From Pelagimonas phthalicica (GTDB lineage: Bacteria > Pseudomonadota > Alphaproteobacteria > Rhodobacterales > Rhodobacteraceae), in assembly GCF_004364805.1 (NCBI RefSeq), contig NZ_SOAP01000002.1:558001-622000 (forward strand): a stretch of DNA of 64,000 nucleotides. The letters are read 5' to 3'. The position numbers and the translations under genes were made by a program. The notes beneath the pieces are model-generated. The model was not told where the DNA came from. It saw nothing but the letters and a program-made list of their open reading frames with translations, and did no database searches. Shown one piece after another: positions 45,989-55,546 of the stretch; position 1 is the stretch's first letter; every line of letters begins with the position of its first letter.

Positions 45989-48007
45989 TTATTCGGCAGC
46001 CATCGGCGCGTCGGCGCGCTCTTTCGCGGCGCGGGCAAGTTCGCCCATCAGCGAAGAAGCCCGTGCAATCGGGTTGGTCAGGTAGAAATAGCGGAAGGCG
46101 TTGCGGAAGGTGGCACTGCCCAGCTTGCCCGCCTCAAGCGCAACCCAGTCGTTTTCCGGAACCTCGTCGATATTGGCCAGATGCGGTACTGCCGCAACCA
46201 TGGCCTGACGCAGATCGGCCAGGCTGTCCCAAGGTTGGGTCGCGTCCAGCTCGGCGCTCAGCGCCCGCAAGATCGCCCAGTTTTCCTTGGCCTCGCCCGG
46301 TGCAAACCCGGCGCGCATGGCCAGTTGAGGACGGCCTTCGGTGTTGACAAACAACCCGTTTTCTTCGGTATAGGCGGCCCCCGGCAGGATCACATCAGCG
46401 CGGTTGGCACCACGATCCCCATGCGAGCCCTGATAGATCACAAACGGGCCTTCGCCGATTTCCACCTCGTCCGAGCCGAGATTGTAGATCACGTCACATT
46501 CAGACACCGCGTTGCGGCCGCCTTCGTTGACTGCGCCCACATCCATGGCACCCACGCGACCCGCGGCAGTGTGCAGGACAAGCAGCTTGCTTTCGGTGGC
46601 TTCGGCAAATTTCTGAGCAGCAGCCAGAACGGCTTCACCATCGGCTTCGGAAATCGCCCCCTGACCGATGATCACAAGCGTCTCTTTGCCAAGCGCACCC
46701 TCATGACCACCCGCAAGCAGCTTTTCCAACGCCGCGCGGTCGGTGCCGAGATGGGTGTAGTCGTATGTCAGGTCAACCGCTTCGCCAACAAGGCCGATTG
46801 TTGCCCCGGCTGCCCAGGCCTTGCGCAGGCGGGCGTTCAGAACGGGGGCTTCGTCGCGTGGGTTGGTGCCGATCAGCATGATTGCTTTGGCGCTGTCGAT
46901 ATCTTCGATCTTGGCAGTGCCGACATAGGCAGACCGATTGCCAATGGGCAGACGCGCGCCGTCGGTGCGGCATTCGATGACACCCTCTTGGGCCTCAACC
47001 AGTTGTTTCAGGCTGAATGCCGCCTCAGTGGAAGCCAGGTCACCGACCAGAGCGCCAAGCTTGGTCGCACCTTTGATCGCACTTGCTGCCTTGCCCAGAG
47101 CTTCGGGCCAGGTGGCGGGACGGAGTTTTCCGTCTTCCCGGATATAAGGCCTGTCCAGCCGCTGTCGCCGCAGCCCGTCCCAGACAAAGCGCGATTTATC
47201 GCTCAGCCATTCTTCGTTCACACCGTCATGGTTGCGCGGCATGATGCGTTTGACTTCGCGCCCCTTGGTGTCGACGCGAATGTTCGAGCCAAGCGCATCC
47301 ATCACATCGATGGTTTCGGTCTTGGTCAGTTCCCAAGGGCGGGCGGTAAAGGCGTAGGGTTTCGACACCAGCGCGCCAACCGGGCAGAGGTCAATGATAT
47401 TGCCCTGCAGGTTCGAATCGAGCGTCTGGTTCAGATAAGAGGTGATTTCGGCATCTTCGCCGCGCCCGGTCTGGCCCATCTGGCTGACACCGGCCACTTC
47501 GGTGGTGAAACGGACACAGCGCGTGCAGCTGATGCAGCGGGTCATATGGGTTTCAACCAGCGGGCCAAGATCAAGATCATCCACGGCGCGTTTGGATTCG
47601 TTGAACCGCGATCCGGACAGACCATAGGCCATGGCCTGATCCTGCAAGTCACATTCGCCGCCCTGGTCACAGATCGGACAATCTAGCGGGTGGTTGATCA
47701 GCATGAATTCCATCACGCCTTCACGCGCCTTTTTCACCATGGGCGAATTGGTTTTCACCACAGGTGGCTGGCCTTCGGGTCCAGGACGCAAATCGCGTAC
47801 CTGCATCGCACAAGAGGCCGCAGGCTTGGGCGGGCCGCCGACAACCTCAACCAGACACATCCGGCAGTTGCCTGCGATGGAGAGACGTTCGTGATAGCAG
47901 AATCGCGGCACCTCGATCCCGGCCTCTTCACAGGCCTGGATGAGCGTCAACGCCCCATCTACTTCTACTTCATGGTCATCAATGATGATCTTGCGCAAAT
48001 CGGACAT
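45989..48007 (-). CDS. nuoG: NADH-quinone oxidoreductase subunit G
   Basis: Large peripheral subunit of complex I with several iron-sulfur clusters, 672 residues. The N-terminal [2Fe-2S] ferredoxin domain has [15 protein letters not shown], then the His-Cys motif and [4Fe-4S] ligands in [14 protein letters not shown] and [10 protein letters not shown]. The rest is the molybdopterin-oxidoreductase-like part. The start at MSDLRKII follows GGAAAGGCC. Two terminator-like hairpins lie between it and the upstream gene (48124-48234), so it may have its own promoter. Confidence 0.97.
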   Translation of the reverse strand: MSDLRKIIIDDHEVEVDGALTLIQACEEAGIEVPRFCYHERLSIAGNCRMCLVEVVGGPPKPAASCAMQVRDLRPGPEGQPPVVKTNSPMVKKAREGVMEFMLINHPLDCPICDQGGECDLQDQAMAYGLSGSRFNESKRAVDDLDLGPLVETHMTRCISCTRCVRFTTEVAGVSQMGQTGRGEDAEITSYLNQTLDSNLQGNIIDLCPVGALVSKPYAFTARPWELTKTETIDVMDALGSNIRVDTKGREVKRIMPRNHDGVNEEWLSDKSRFVWDGLRRQRLDRPYIREDGKLRPATWPEALGKAASAIKGATKLGALVGDLASTEAAFSLKQLVEAQEGVIECRTDGARLPIGNRSAYVGTAKIEDIDSAKAIMLIGTNPRDEAPVLNARLRKAWAAGATIGLVGEAVDLTYDYTHLGTDRAALEKLLAGGHEGALGKETLVIIGQGAISEADGEAVLAAAQKFAEATESKLLVLHTAAGRVGAMDVGAVNEGGRNAVSECDVIYNLGSDEVEIGEGPFVIYQGSHGDRGANRADVILPGAAYTEENGLFVNTEGRPQLAMRAGFAPGEAKENWAILRALSAELDATQPWDSLADLRQAMVAAVPHLANIDEVPENDWVALEAGKLGSATFRNAFRYFYLTNPIARASSLMGELARAAKERADAPMAAE

Positions 48008-48123
48008 GCCCGGCCTTTCCACGTTCTTGGCTGGCACAGTGCACCTTAGTAGCACACCGCGGTCGTTCGCGTTCTAGCGTGTGTCGCCGCGCGGTACCAG
48101 TCGTTAGAGCACGGAATTGCGGG

Positions 48124-48173
48124 AAAAATCGACGCGGCCCCCTTGTTTTTCCAGAAATGAAAAGGGGGGCCGC
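48124..48173 (-). terminator. Second terminator-like hairpin upstream of nuoG
   Basis: On the minus strand, arms GCGGCCCCCCTT and AAGGGGGCCGC (one bulged base) are followed after GTCGA by TTTTT. It lies 43 bp beyond the first hairpin at 48188-48234 (axis to axis about 58). Confidence 0.5.
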
Positions 48174-48187
48174 GCCAATGTGTTCAC

Positions 48188-48234
48188 AAAAAAACCCGCT
48201 TTCTTAAGAATGGTTAACGAAAGCGGGTTTTTCA
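48188..48234 (-). terminator. Terminator after the DUF5333 gene, inside the nuo cluster
   Basis: On the minus strand, arms AAACCCGCTTTC and GAAAGCGGGTTT around a 15-base loop, followed by a run of seven T. It lies 15 bp after the DUF5333 stop. Confidence 0.85.
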
Positions 48235-48248
48235 TTAAGATGCTGGGA

Positions 48249-48641
48249 TCAGCGCAACAGTGTGCCGATTCCACTCTTTCGTTTGATCTCGGCTTTGCCA
48301 AAGGCGCATAATTGGTCGGTATTGCCCGACTCAACACCCTTGCTTTCCAGATAGGCAGCAGCCTTGGCGCGCATGCGGCGTTTCTCGGATTTCGAGGTCA
48401 CGTAATCGTCGATCTCGTCCTTGCTATAGCCCATGGCCTTGGCCTTGTCCTGCAAATCATCCAGACGTGACAGCGCACGTAGCATGCGGGCCCGGATACC
48501 GTCACAGCTTTTGCGAATTTCATCGGCAATGGCGATTTCCATCAAGGCATCGTCAATAACCGCCACTTGGCTAAGCGGTGTTTTTGCCCAGGCTGTCTGC
48601 GTCAGCGACAAGGAAATCAGGATTACGGGAATCAGGCGCAT
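48249..48641 (-). CDS. DUF5333 exported protein in nuo operon
   Basis: A 130-residue exported protein matching my recollection of DUF5333, a Rhodobacterales family. A signal peptide (about 1-19, ending TAWA) is followed by a helical domain with two cysteines (IRKSCDGIRAR and DQLCAFGKAEI), probably a disulfide. The start at MRLIPVIL has GGAGGGCC before it; a longer frame upstream would not give a signal peptide. A strong terminator follows directly. Confidence 0.8.
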   Translation of the reverse strand: MRLIPVILISLSLTQTAWAKTPLSQVAVIDDALMEIAIADEIRKSCDGIRARMLRALSRLDDLQDKAKAMGYSKDEIDDYVTSKSEKRRMRAKAAAYLESKGVESGNTDQLCAFGKAEIKRKSGIGTLLR

Positions 48642-48761
48642 AGATGGCCCTCCATGGTTACTCATTGCCAAACACTTGGGGGGTTTCGCGTCTGATATTC
48701 AATATCACCCGCCTAATCCCTTGAGAATCGGCAGTTTTCCACCGCGTTTCGATCCCCTGCC

Positions 48762-49106
48762 CTAACCTTCGTCGCGGCAAGACCCCATGAATGTCAGCGT
48801 ATCGTTTTCAACAACCAGGGCATCGGGGTTGGTTTCAGGCCCAACCTCCCAATCGATATCAGAGGTGCCAAAATACTCGATGCAATGGCGAATGCCCTCA
48901 TGCTCGGCGGCCTCGATGGCACCAGCTTTGGATTTGGAGACATTGCGCACCGTGGCGACAAAATGCTGGCGATCGCTACGCGCGGCCTTTACCCCGCCGC
49001 GAAACCGTTCGCCGTCAAACACCGGGTCAGAGGCGCGCGCGAACCCAAGTTTAGAACACCCAGTGACCGCCACTGCCACCATCAGCAAAACCGCAATACG
49101 TCCCAT
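48762..49106 (-). CDS. Lipoprotein, 114 residues, in nuo operon
   Basis: AGGAGGTCAAA precedes the ATG giving MGRIAVLL. A lipoprotein signal with lipobox VTGC (cysteine near residue 17) is clear. The mature part has a short alpha/beta domain (RQHFVATVRNVSKSKAGAIEAA) with two cysteines (RHCIEYF and GSCRDE). Family not recognised. It lies between the zinc-ribbon gene (49245) and DUF5333 on the same strand. Confidence 0.75.
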   Translation of the reverse strand: MGRIAVLLMVAVAVTGCSKLGFARASDPVFDGERFRGGVKAARSDRQHFVATVRNVSKSKAGAIEAAEHEGIRHCIEYFGTSDIDWEVGPETNPDALVVENDTLTFMGSCRDEG

Positions 49107-49244
49107 TTTGACCTCCTGTTCGGGGCTTTTCCCCGCTTGCCTGACCCGCAGCTTGGCCGGGCAGGGCTTGAAAACACTGTGACAAAATTCATTCAAACAA
49201 AGAATTAGTCATTTGTTTCAGTTTCGCCCGTGCCGCCGAACAGG

Positions 49245-49478
49245 TCAAGTCACGAGCTGTTGCCAGAGAACCCGCAGGCCCCAAAGAATAGCCAGAAAGG
49301 CGATCAAACCCCAAATCGTCTTGACGATCCAAGAAAAGCCTTTGAATTGCGGTGGCACTCGTTTCGGCCCAGCCCCGGTATATCCACACTTGCATTCCCA
49401 GCCCGCGGGATAAGGCTTGCGCCCACATTTGGGACAGAGATTGGGATGAAGCGGCGCGCGGAAGCGGGGATGGAACAC
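49245..49478 (-). CDS. Zinc-ribbon membrane protein, 77 residues, in nuo operon
   Basis: The start codon is GTG with GGAGAAAG upstream. The N-terminal part carries a zinc ribbon (CPKCGRKPYPAGWECKCG, C-x2-C and C-x-C), followed by a basic stretch and one membrane helix (about 51-72, WIVKTIWGLIAFLAILWGLRVL). It is probably anchored in the inner membrane with the ribbon in the cytosol. It is not a known complex I subunit. It starts 59 bp after the nuoF stop. Confidence 0.7.
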   Translation of the reverse strand: MFHPRFRAPLHPNLCPKCGRKPYPAGWECKCGYTGAGPKRVPPQFKGFSWIVKTIWGLIAFLAILWGLRVLWQQLVT

Positions 49479-49537
49479 TTGTCTTTCTCCAACAAAAAAG
49501 GGCCCGAAGGCCCCAATTCTAGCTTATGATCGTCTGA

Positions 49538-50836
49538 TCACTCAGCCGCAATCGCACTCATCTTGCCGGATTTCTGCGCCTTGATGCGATCTTCGATCTC
49601 GTCGCGGAAATTGCGGATCAGGCCCTGGATCGGCCAGGCTGCCGCGTCGCCAAGGGCGCAAATGGTGTGGCCTTCGACCTGCTTGGTCACGTCCCATAGC
49701 ATGTCGATCTCTTCGATTTCAGCCTCGCCGCGCACCAGACGATCCATAACGCGCATCATCCAACCGGTGCCTTCGCGGCATGGGGTGCATTGGCCACAGC
49801 TTTCATGCTTGTAGAATTTCGACAGCCGCCAGATTGCCTTGATGATATCGGTCTGCTTGTCCATGACGATCACCGCCGCCGTGCCAAGGCCCGAACCCAG
49901 TTCACCGCGCAGATAGTCGAAATCCATAATGGCGTCTTTCATGTTCTCACCGCGCACGCAGGGAACAGAGGACCCACCCGGAATCACTGCCAGTAGATTG
50001 TCCCAGCCGCCGCGAATGCCGCCGCAATGCTTTTCGATCAGCTCTTCGAAGGAGATCGACATCGCCTCTTCGACGACACAGGGGTTGTTGACATGGCCCG
50101 AGACCGCAAACAGCTTGGTGCCGGCATTGTTCTGACGGCCAAAGCCCGCGAACCATTCCGGGCCGCGACGCAAGATGGTCGGCACAACGGCAATCGATTC
50201 GACATTGTTCACAGTGGTCGGGCAGCCATAAAGGCCCGCGCCCGCCGGGAATGGCGGCTTCATGCGCGGCATGCCCTTTTTGCCCTCAAGGCTTTCGAGC
50301 AGCGCAGTTTCCTCGCCGCAGATATAGGCCCCGGCCCCATGATGCAGGAACAGATCGAAATCCCAGCCCGAACCAGCCGCATTGCGCCCCAGCAACCCGG
50401 CATCATAAGCCTCGTCAATCGCGGCCTGCAGCGCCTCACGCTCGCGGATATATTCGCCGCGAATGTAGATATAGCAGGTGTTGGCCTGCATGGCGAAAGA
50501 GGCGATCAAGCAGCCCTCGATCAGCGTGTGCGGATCGTGGCGCATGATTTCGCGGTCTTTACAGGTGCCCGGCTCTGATTCGTCGGCATTCACAACCAAA
50601 TAGGACGGGCGGCCATCGCTTTCCTTGGGCATAAAGGACCACTTCAACCCGGTCGGAAAACCCGCGCCACCGCGACCACGCAGGCCCGAGGCCTTCATCT
50701 GGTCGATGATCCAGTCACGCCCCTTTTGAATGATCCCCGCCGTGCCATCCCAATGGCCGCGCTTCTTGGCACCGGCCAGAGTGCGGTCGTGCATTCCGTA
50801 GAGGTTGGTAAAGATCCGATCCTGATCAGCTAGCAT
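49538..50836 (-). CDS. nuoF: NADH-quinone oxidoreductase subunit F
   Basis: NADH- and FMN-binding subunit of complex I, 432 residues. The NADH/FMN site includes [16 protein letters not shown] (about 52-67) and [16 protein letters not shown]; the [4Fe-4S] cluster N3 ligands are in [12 protein letters not shown] plus the later [13 protein letters not shown]. Length and motifs are normal. It follows the DUF5337 gene by 6 bp. Confidence 0.97.
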   Translation of the reverse strand: MLADQDRIFTNLYGMHDRTLAGAKKRGHWDGTAGIIQKGRDWIIDQMKASGLRGRGGAGFPTGLKWSFMPKESDGRPSYLVVNADESEPGTCKDREIMRHDPHTLIEGCLIASFAMQANTCYIYIRGEYIREREALQAAIDEAYDAGLLGRNAAGSGWDFDLFLHHGAGAYICGEETALLESLEGKKGMPRMKPPFPAGAGLYGCPTTVNNVESIAVVPTILRRGPEWFAGFGRQNNAGTKLFAVSGHVNNPCVVEEAMSISFEELIEKHCGGIRGGWDNLLAVIPGGSSVPCVRGENMKDAIMDFDYLRGELGSGLGTAAVIVMDKQTDIIKAIWRLSKFYKHESCGQCTPCREGTGWMMRVMDRLVRGEAEIEEIDMLWDVTKQVEGHTICALGDAAAWPIQGLIRNFRDEIEDRIKAQKSGKMSAIAAE

Positions 50837-50842
50837 GCCTAC

Positions 50843-51061
50843 CTAGTCCTTGTTTTTCTGGCGGTCCCGCCAGAGCCCGTAAATCATCCAGACGGCCATT
50901 GCAAACCCGACCAGCGCGAGCAGGTCAAACAACAGTCGTGTGCGCTGGCTCCATTCCAGCGCAGATCCAAGGGCCGTGAGCGCAATCCAAGCCAAAGCGA
51001 CACCGGCAATGACAAGCGAAATCACCCGTCCCTGCCGTGCCTGATCCTGTTCATTGCGCAT
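50843..51061 (-). CDS. DUF5337 membrane protein, 72 residues, in nuo operon
   Basis: Matches my recollection of DUF5337, a small Rhodobacterales family. Two membrane helices (about 13-35 and 42-63) sit between a polar N-terminus (MRNEQDQARQG) and a basic tail (WRDRQKNKD), giving both ends in the cytosol. The start is the ATG after GAGGTTTGGTG. It sits between the H3TH-protein gene (51078) and nuoF. Confidence 0.8.
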   Translation of the reverse strand: MRNEQDQARQGRVISLVIAGVALAWIALTALGSALEWSQRTRLLFDLLALVGFAMAVWMIYGLWRDRQKNKD

Positions 51062-51077
51062 CACCAAACCTCAGACC

Positions 51078-52091
51078 TTATTTTTTCGCCAGCGATTGGG
51101 CTTGTTTCACCCAACCATCACGAGACGCCCGGCCCCGCACACCAGCGATATTTTCGTCAACCCAAGCGGTCTGGTCCGCTGACCATGCCGCGACTTGGTC
51201 GTAATGATAAATCCCTGCCTCCTGCAAGGCCACGGCCAATTTCGGGCCAACTCCTTGCAATTTGGTTAGGTCATCCGCTTTACCGCCGCGCGCCGCCTTG
51301 AGCAGCTCAGGCTTGACCTGTGCTGGCTTGCTGGCTGGCTTTGCAGCCTCTGGTGCCTTAGGCGCGGCTTTGGCTGCCGGGGCTGCCTTGACGGGCTCGG
51401 CTTTTTTGGCCTCCGGCTTTTTCTCGACGGGCTTGGGTGCAGCCGCTTTCTGCGGGGCTTTTACCGGAGCGCTGACCTTGACCTCAGCCTTGGCAGCCGC
51501 CTCAGGCTTCGAAGCGGGCTTTGTGGCAGGTTTTGCCGGAGCAGCAGGCGCTTTGGCCGCAACCTTGGCCGCAGGGGCCGGTTTGGCCGCCTCTTTGACG
51601 GGTGCAGCAGGTTTCTCGGCGGTTTTCGCAGCCGGTTTGGCCGCAGGAGCCGCGACTGCTTTCTTCTCAACGGCTTTCGGAGCAGCAGGTTTCTTTTCAA
51701 CCGGGGCCGGTTTCGCTTCGGCCTTTTTGGCGACCGGAGCCGCCTTGGCCTCCGTCTTTTTCACCGCTGTCTTTTTGACCTCAACCGGTTTCACCTTGGC
51801 CGCAGCGGGAGCTGCTTTGGGGGGCTCGACCTTGGCTTTGGTCACAGGCACCACTTTCGCGGCGGACTTAGGCGCTTTCGCCTTGGCGACCACTTTCTTG
51901 TCGACTTTGGTCTCTTCGCCAGCGGCCAGGTTCAAAGAACCACAGCTTGCGCTAAAGCTTTTCCACGGCAAATAGGCCAGGCGCATCATCGCCTCGCTCG
52001 ACTGTGTCGCAAGGCGTGTTTGCATCGCCATCATGCGAACAACCGGCGTAAAATCAGGGGTTAGGGGAAAAAGTGGGGTCGTCTTGGTCAC
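51078..52091 (-). CDS. Ala/Lys/Pro-rich protein with C-terminal H3TH-like domain
   Basis: A 337-residue protein. The N-terminus (1-55) is a non-repetitive helical segment (VVRMMAMQTRLATQSSEAM). Residues about 60-265 are low-complexity and strongly basic (AKAKAPKSAAKVVPVTKAK pattern, like histone H1 tails). The last 67 residues (271-337) form a helix-hairpin-helix domain, KLQGVGPKLAVALQEAGI followed by HYDQVAAWS. The same domain ends NuoE and the next protein upstream. It resembles what COG3743 describes as a flap-endonuclease-like H3TH domain. The basic region could bind nucleic acid or acidic surfaces. Function unknown. Confidence 0.8.
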   Translation of the reverse strand: MTKTTPLFPLTPDFTPVVRMMAMQTRLATQSSEAMMRLAYLPWKSFSASCGSLNLAAGEETKVDKKVVAKAKAPKSAAKVVPVTKAKVEPPKAAPAAAKVKPVEVKKTAVKKTEAKAAPVAKKAEAKPAPVEKKPAAPKAVEKKAVAAPAAKPAAKTAEKPAAPVKEAAKPAPAAKVAAKAPAAPAKPATKPASKPEAAAKAEVKVSAPVKAPQKAAAPKPVEKKPEAKKAEPVKAAPAAKAAPKAPEAAKPASKPAQVKPELLKAARGGKADDLTKLQGVGPKLAVALQEAGIYHYDQVAAWSADQTAWVDENIAGVRGRASRDGWVKQAQSLAKK

Positions 52092-52231
52092 GTCATCGCT
52101 CCAAAATAGGCACCGAAATCGGCAGTGCGCGGAACAGCCCGCGCGGTTTCAGCCCCGTTCCTCCCCAACGTTGCCACGTCAGGCCTCGCATACTGCGCTG
52201 CAGCATGCAAGACCAACTGGTGTCGCAGGGC

Positions 52232-53536
52232 CTAGTAGACCCCGCCCTTGTCGACGCGTTTGGAGAATTCGGTTTCCCCGCCCGCTGCCAAGATTTTGGC
52301 CTGCTCCACCCAATTATCGCGCGAAACACGGCCCTTGAAACCAACCAGGTTGGCATTGGCCCAAGCTACTTCGTCCTCGCTCCAGGCGGCGATCTGGTCA
52401 AAGTGATAGATACCAAGGCTGTGGCAGACCTTTTCCAGTTTGGGTCCGATGCCTTTGATTTCTTTCAGATTATCCGGGCCGCCCTCGCGCGGAGCTTCGA
52501 GCAGGGATGGGCGTGATCCCTCCTCCGTGCCTTCCTTGACACCGTCGCGATCATAATCTTCGCCCAGATCGTCAGAAGCAGCCGCCTTTGGTGCATCTTC
52601 GGAGACCGGAGCGGCGGCTACGACGGCCTCTGCTGCTGCTTCTTCAGTGGGTGCATCCGCTGCAGCGGAGTCGCTGCTGGAATCAGAGGCATCTTTGCTG
52701 TCAGAAGCGGCAGATTGCGTATCCGCCTCGGCTGCCGGGGCTTCGTATTTCCAAGTGCCCTTGCGCTCCGCCAATTCGGCCTCACCTGCCAGGGCGGTAG
52801 ATGGTTTGATCACTGGCTCGGCGCTGGCTGTATCACTGGCCTCGGCATCATCTGTACCGCCAGCCGTGGCAGCATCTGCTGCGGCCTGACCAGCCTCTGC
52901 AGAAGGCGCATCGGCAGCGGCGTCATCACCGCCAGCATCCGCAACACCTGCATCCCCGGCGCTGTCATTCCCGCCCGCATCTGCAGTACCAGAACCGTCG
53001 GCATCAGCGGCGTCACGTTCATATTTCCAACTGCCTTTGCGCTCGGCCAGCTCAGCCTCGCCCTCTAGAACAGTGGAAGGTTTGACGACCGCATCCGCAT
53101 CGGCGGCACCGTCTTCGGCCGCAGCATCTGTGGAAGCAACAGCGTCCTCGGCCGTTGTATCTACAGCGGCGGCGTCACTCTCCGCCGCTTTTGCTTCAGC
53201 GCCAGAAGGTTTCGCCGCACTTGCCGCCGCACCAGCTGCAACACCCGCAGCAGCTCCAGCCGCGACCGGAGCCGATGAGGTTCCAGCACCGCCCGCCCTC
53301 GCGCTTGCAGCGCCATCATCCTTGGATCCGCTCGCGCCGATTGCAGGCACATCTGCACAGAACAACCAAATGAAAAGAAGCCCCAACAGGATCGCGGCCA
53401 GGAGGCCAAGAAAGATCCCTGCAATGATCCCTTTGCCCGCCACCGCAATGGCCATCAGAGCAACAAAGAGGCCAATTGCCCCGGCAACTGTCCAGCATTT
53501 TATGCGGCAGCCCTGCCCGTCACTTGCGTTGTTCAT
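52232..53536 (-). CDS. Membrane-anchored Ala/Asp-rich protein with H3TH-like domain
   Basis: A 434-residue protein. Two adjacent hydrophobic helices near residues 18-62 anchor it in the membrane. The middle (about 70-330) is acidic, low-complexity A/D/E/S/T sequence with a duplicated motif: VKPSTVLEGEAELAERKGSW and IKPSTALAGEAELAERKGTW, each followed by KYE. The H3TH-like domain occupies about 353-420 (IKGIGPKLEKVCHSLGIYHF). It is encoded just downstream of nuoE, whose C-terminus carries the same domain. The start is the ATG with GGGAG 8 bases upstream; TTG two codons before is an alternative. Confidence 0.8.
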   Translation of the reverse strand: MNNASDGQGCRIKCWTVAGAIGLFVALMAIAVAGKGIIAGIFLGLLAAILLGLLFIWLFCADVPAIGASGSKDDGAASARAGGAGTSSAPVAAGAAAGVAAGAAASAAKPSGAEAKAAESDAAAVDTTAEDAVASTDAAAEDGAADADAVVKPSTVLEGEAELAERKGSWKYERDAADADGSGTADAGGNDSAGDAGVADAGGDDAAADAPSAEAGQAAADAATAGGTDDAEASDTASAEPVIKPSTALAGEAELAERKGTWKYEAPAAEADTQSAASDSKDASDSSSDSAAADAPTEEAAAEAVVAAAPVSEDAPKAAASDDLGEDYDRDGVKEGTEEGSRPSLLEAPREGGPDNLKEIKGIGPKLEKVCHSLGIYHFDQIAAWSEDEVAWANANLVGFKGRVSRDNWVEQAKILAAGGETEFSKRVDKGGVY

Positions 53537-53610
53537 TCCCAAAACTCCCTATTCGCTTATCGGGTCGCTGTAATCTACAACGCCCGTCCCCTTATTTCAG
53601 GGGTAGCAAA

Positions 53611-54732
53611 TTAGGATTCTTCCCCAGAAGCAAGAGTTTTGGCTTGTGCAACCCATTCGTCCCGTGTGGCGCGACCTTTGAACCCTTCCAGATTCTGGTC
53701 AACCCAGGCCAGTTCCTTATCCGTCCAGGCCGCAACCTGGTCAAAATGGAAGAAACCCATAGAATTCAAAAGCTTTTCAAGTTTCGGGCCCACGCCTTTG
53801 ATCTTTTTCAGATCATCCGGCTGGTTGTTTCGGGCCGCTTCCAACGCCGCTGGCTTGTCCTCATCCGACACTTCGATCTCGTCTGAGACATTGGTCGTAT
53901 CTTCGGCTTTTTCAGGTTTTGCAGGGGTTTCAACCGGCGTTTGGGCCGCTGCGGCGGGCTTGGCCGCCGGGGTTTTGTCATCATTGGCTGCAACGCCCGT
54001 GGCCTTGGCCGCCCCGCCATTTGACTGATCTTCCCAGCCCTGAACCAGCGGCACTTCGGTGCCGTCGATGCGTTTGATCGTATCGCCAATCTCATCCGCC
54101 AATTGCGCCGAGGCATTGAGCTTGATCGCGCCGTTGACGAAATCGGTCAAAGAGGAAATGCCCGACTTAGGCTCAGAGGCAAAACGCCCGTTCTGCGGAC
54201 CAACCTGAGGCACCTTGCCCGCCGCCATGTCATCCAGCATCTGAGCCAGTTTCTCTTCGGTCAGATCCTCATAGTAATCCTTGCCGATCTGAGCCATAGG
54301 CGCGTTGGTGCAGGCGCCGAGGCATTCGACCTCTTCCCAAGAAAACTTACCATCTGCAGAAAGCGCATGCGGCTTGTCCGCGATCTTTTCGCGGCAAACC
54401 TTGATCAGGTCTTCGGCCCCGCAAATCATGCAGGATGTGGTGCCGCAAATCTGAATATGCGCAACAGAACCAACCGGTTGCAGCTGAAACATAAAGTAGA
54501 ACGACGCCACTTCCAAAGCGCGAATATAGGCCATGCCCAGCATATCGGCGACATATTCAATTGCCGGGCGGGTCAGCCAGCCCTCTTGCTCCTGCGCGCG
54601 CCACAGCAGCGGGATGATCGCGCTGGCCTGACGACCCTCTGGGTATTTGCTGATCTGATTTTGCGCCCAGGCCAGGTTGGCCGGCGCGAATTCAAAGCTT
54701 TCAGGTTGCTCAGAGTGCAAACGACGCAGCAT
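53611..54732 (-). CDS. nuoE: NADH-quinone oxidoreductase subunit E with C-terminal H3TH-like extension
   Basis: 24-kDa-type [2Fe-2S] subunit of complex I, here 373 residues; the usual length is about 160-240. The thioredoxin-like N-terminal part holds the cluster ligands CGTTSC (C-x4-C) and CLGAC (C-x3-C). From about residue 205 an Ala/Pro-rich linker leads to a helix-hairpin-helix domain (304-373: [20 protein letters not shown]). The same domain ends the two proteins encoded downstream. Long NuoE forms of this kind occur in the family's relatives, but the role of the extension is unknown to me. The ribosome binding site (AGAGCGAAG) is weak. Confidence 0.93.
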   Translation of the reverse strand: MLRRLHSEQPESFEFAPANLAWAQNQISKYPEGRQASAIIPLLWRAQEQEGWLTRPAIEYVADMLGMAYIRALEVASFYFMFQLQPVGSVAHIQICGTTSCMICGAEDLIKVCREKIADKPHALSADGKFSWEEVECLGACTNAPMAQIGKDYYEDLTEEKLAQMLDDMAAGKVPQVGPQNGRFASEPKSGISSLTDFVNGAIKLNASAQLADEIGDTIKRIDGTEVPLVQGWEDQSNGGAAKATGVAANDDKTPAAKPAAAAQTPVETPAKPEKAEDTTNVSDEIEVSDEDKPAALEAARNNQPDDLKKIKGVGPKLEKLLNSMGFFHFDQVAAWTDKELAWVDQNLEGFKGRATRDEWVAQAKTLASGEES

Positions 54733-54831
54733 ATCTTCGCTCTTTCGGTTGGCTAACCGGAAAGGCACGCCCGCCCGGTCACTGTTATCTAGGTCCCGGC
54801 CGTGCGTGGCCAGGCATGTTTTTAAGCCCTA

Positions 54832-55128
54832 TCAGGCGTCTTCTTTTGGCGTGCAAGCCCCGGTCAACAGACGCATCCCGCCACCTTCCAAGGCAACCGC
54901 CTCTTCACGTTGGATGCGGAAACCGGCCACTTCCTGGATTTTCTCACGTGTCAGGCCAGTTTGCAGCTCGACCGGCAGGTAATGGCGCTCATTGACCAGA
55001 TCACAGCCGATCGAGGCAACAGCCGCATCAAACGAAACCAGATCTTCGTCGGTAATGTCCTTGGGCTTCATCACACAAGCGGTGGGAAGCGCGGCCGCGG
55101 CAGCCATTGCAATAAACAGTTTTGTCAT
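54832..55128 (-). CDS. Lipoprotein, 98 residues, between nuoD and nuoE
   Basis: The start is the ATG preceded by AAAGGCTTGAAG. A lipoprotein signal with lipobox PTAC (cysteine near residue 18) is followed by a short domain with cysteines in SIGCDLVN and TGACTPKED, and a helical middle (TREKIQEVAGFRIQREEAV). Tethered to a membrane, periplasmic side. The family is not recognised. It precedes nuoE by about 100 bp. Confidence 0.75.
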   Translation of the reverse strand: MTKLFIAMAAAAALPTACVMKPKDITDEDLVSFDAAVASIGCDLVNERHYLPVELQTGLTREKIQEVAGFRIQREEAVALEGGGMRLLTGACTPKEDA

Positions 55129-55177
55129 CTTCAAGCCTTTCTGGGCAGGTCATACCATAGGGAGCGCGCCCGCCCCG

Positions 55178-55546
55178 TCACTTACAATCCTTCAACCGAG
55201 CCGTTCTGGCCGCCCGGTCCACGATCACATAGCCATTCTCCATCATGGCGTCGATGGCATCCTCGCCGAGATCATCCACCACATCGATGGATTTTTGGCT
55301 GATTGCGCCTGTGTAGCCAAGTGTTGCCGCCAGATGAGTCGCGACGGACTTGATCAAAGGATCTTCGCCCGCGCTGAAATCATAGACGCAACCGCTCTCT
55401 TTGAACGCCGCTTCGATCGATGCGGTAAAGGCCGTGTTCGGAAGCTTTTCCAGCTCTGCGACAAATGCATCCTCGCTCGCCGGGGCGGCTTGAACACAGA
55501 CGCCCGCAGAGCAGAAAACAGCAATCAGCGCAGAGTGTCGGATCAT
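55178..55546 (-). CDS. Exported hypothetical protein, 122 residues, after nuoD
   Basis: A signal peptide is visible (about 1-20, ending VQAA). The mature part has two cysteines (ESGCVYDFS and LKDCK) that probably form a disulfide, and a helical segment ([18 protein letters not shown]). The start overlaps the nuoD stop by four bases (ATGA), so the two are translationally coupled. No known domain is recognised. Confidence 0.7.
   Translation of the reverse strand: MIRHSALIAVFCSAGVCVQAAPASEDAFVAELEKLPNTAFTASIEAAFKESGCVYDFSAGEDPLIKSVATHLAATLGYTGAISQKSIDVVDDLGEDAIDAMMENGYVIVDRAARTARLKDCK

Noticed and set aside
51262-51975. A plus-strand Ala/Gly/Phe-rich frame resembling a membrane protein
   Set aside because: Shadow of the Lys/Ala-rich region of the minus-strand H3TH protein.
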